DNA of 12,850 nucleotides from SAR324 cluster bacterium (GTDB taxonomy: Bacteria > SAR324 > XYD2-FULL-50-16): contig NVSR01000066.1 of assembly GCA_002401295.1 (NCBI GenBank), positions 1-12,850 of the forward strand, in the 5' to 3' direction. The notes under the pieces are model-generated. The model did no database searches and was not told where the DNA came from. It worked only from the letters and a program-made list of their open reading frames with translations. The first letter of the stretch is position 1. The number at the start of each line of letters is the position of its first letter. Shown here in pieces: positions 12,586 to 12,850 of the stretch. Made by a program: the position numbers and the translations under genes.

Positions 12586-12850
12586 TTGAAAATCGGAGAA
12601 CTCTCAAATATATTTAAACCAATGCAAAATCTTAATAGCAATCTTTTAAATTCTATAAATCTACCCGACAAAAGAACAAGAGTAGAAAGAAGAGAAGACT
12701 TCGAAAAAGAACTAGAAGACATTGACTTAGAAGCTATAATTAATTTAAAAGAAACTATTCAAAATATGCATCAAGAAGAAGACAATATTTTTTTATGGAA
12801 GCAAAAAGAAAATATAGAAAATACTTTAATAAAATATATAAGAACTATTA
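12586..12850 (+). CDS. Truncated unknown gene at window end
   Basis: The frame starts at TTG behind AAAAAGGA, seven bases away, and runs open off the right edge with 88 residues visible. TTG fits the start used by the HTH gene, and an ATG 36 bases later is the alternative. The visible part begins MKIGELSNIFKPMQNLNSNL, then is charged and helical (RVERREDFEKELEDIDLEAI). The N-terminal KIGELSNIF resembles the start of an HTH but I would not claim one. It follows the membrane protein by 15 bases and is probably in the same plus-strand operon. Confidence 0.6.
   Translation, partial: MKIGELSNIFKPMQNLNSNLLNSINLPDKRTRVERREDFEKELEDIDLEAIINLKETIQNMHQEEDNIFLWKQKENIENTLIKYIRTI

Noticed and set aside
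11600..12850. Right attachment site (second tRNA-Ser end)
   Set aside because: No match to the T-arm/acceptor sequence on either strand. The prophage end is probably beyond the window.

Overview
The window looks like part of an AT-rich Campylobacterota chromosome (a Sulfurimonas- or Arcobacter-like host is my inference from the style of the pyrF and DUF2779 proteins). An integrated filamentous phage (inovirus) begins at the 3' end of a tRNA-Ser(GCU) gene. No phylogenetic search could be run, so the host label is tentative.

Host part, about 1-2237. It holds the C-terminal end of a DUF2779-type protein, a three-helix membrane protein of unknown function, pyrF (orotidine-5'-phosphate decarboxylase), a 48-residue helical protein ending in a perfect 26-bp palindrome, and the tRNA-Ser gene.

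Phage part, about 2238 to at least 11.6 kb and probably past the window end. Almost all genes lie on the minus strand and read from right to left. First come early/replication-type genes: a 134-residue unknown and a candidate ssDNA-binding protein. Then follows a tightly packed virion and assembly block: major coat protein, 40-, 78- and 59-residue membrane proteins, a 589-residue pIII-like adsorption protein, a pVI-like protein, a secretin, and the Zot/pI ATPase. Next is a short intergenic region with nested hairpins. The block ends with a two-tyrosine HUH replication initiator, a 57-residue protein and a tyrosine integrase that reads into the tRNA end. Several small genes (57, 59 and 40 codons) are joined to their neighbours by overlapping or adjacent stop/start codons.

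Right arm, 11634-12850, plus strand. A small HTH regulator starts at TTG behind a perfect TATAAT box. It is divergent from the minus-strand genes across a 109-bp region carrying three similar 14-15-bp direct repeats. Downstream are a basic membrane-anchored coiled-coil protein and a truncated unknown gene. They look like a lysogeny switch with accessory cargo.

The most notable non-genic signal is AAAGGGTGACAC, found one base before the ATG of four minus-strand genes: replication initiator, secretin, candidate ssDNA-binding protein, and the 134-residue unknown. It contains the Shine-Dalgarno sequence, but its conservation goes beyond what ribosome binding needs. A shared translational operator, analogous to pV repression of gene II in Ff phages, is a plausible explanation. 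I found no second att copy, so the right end of the prophage lies outside the window or was not recognisable.
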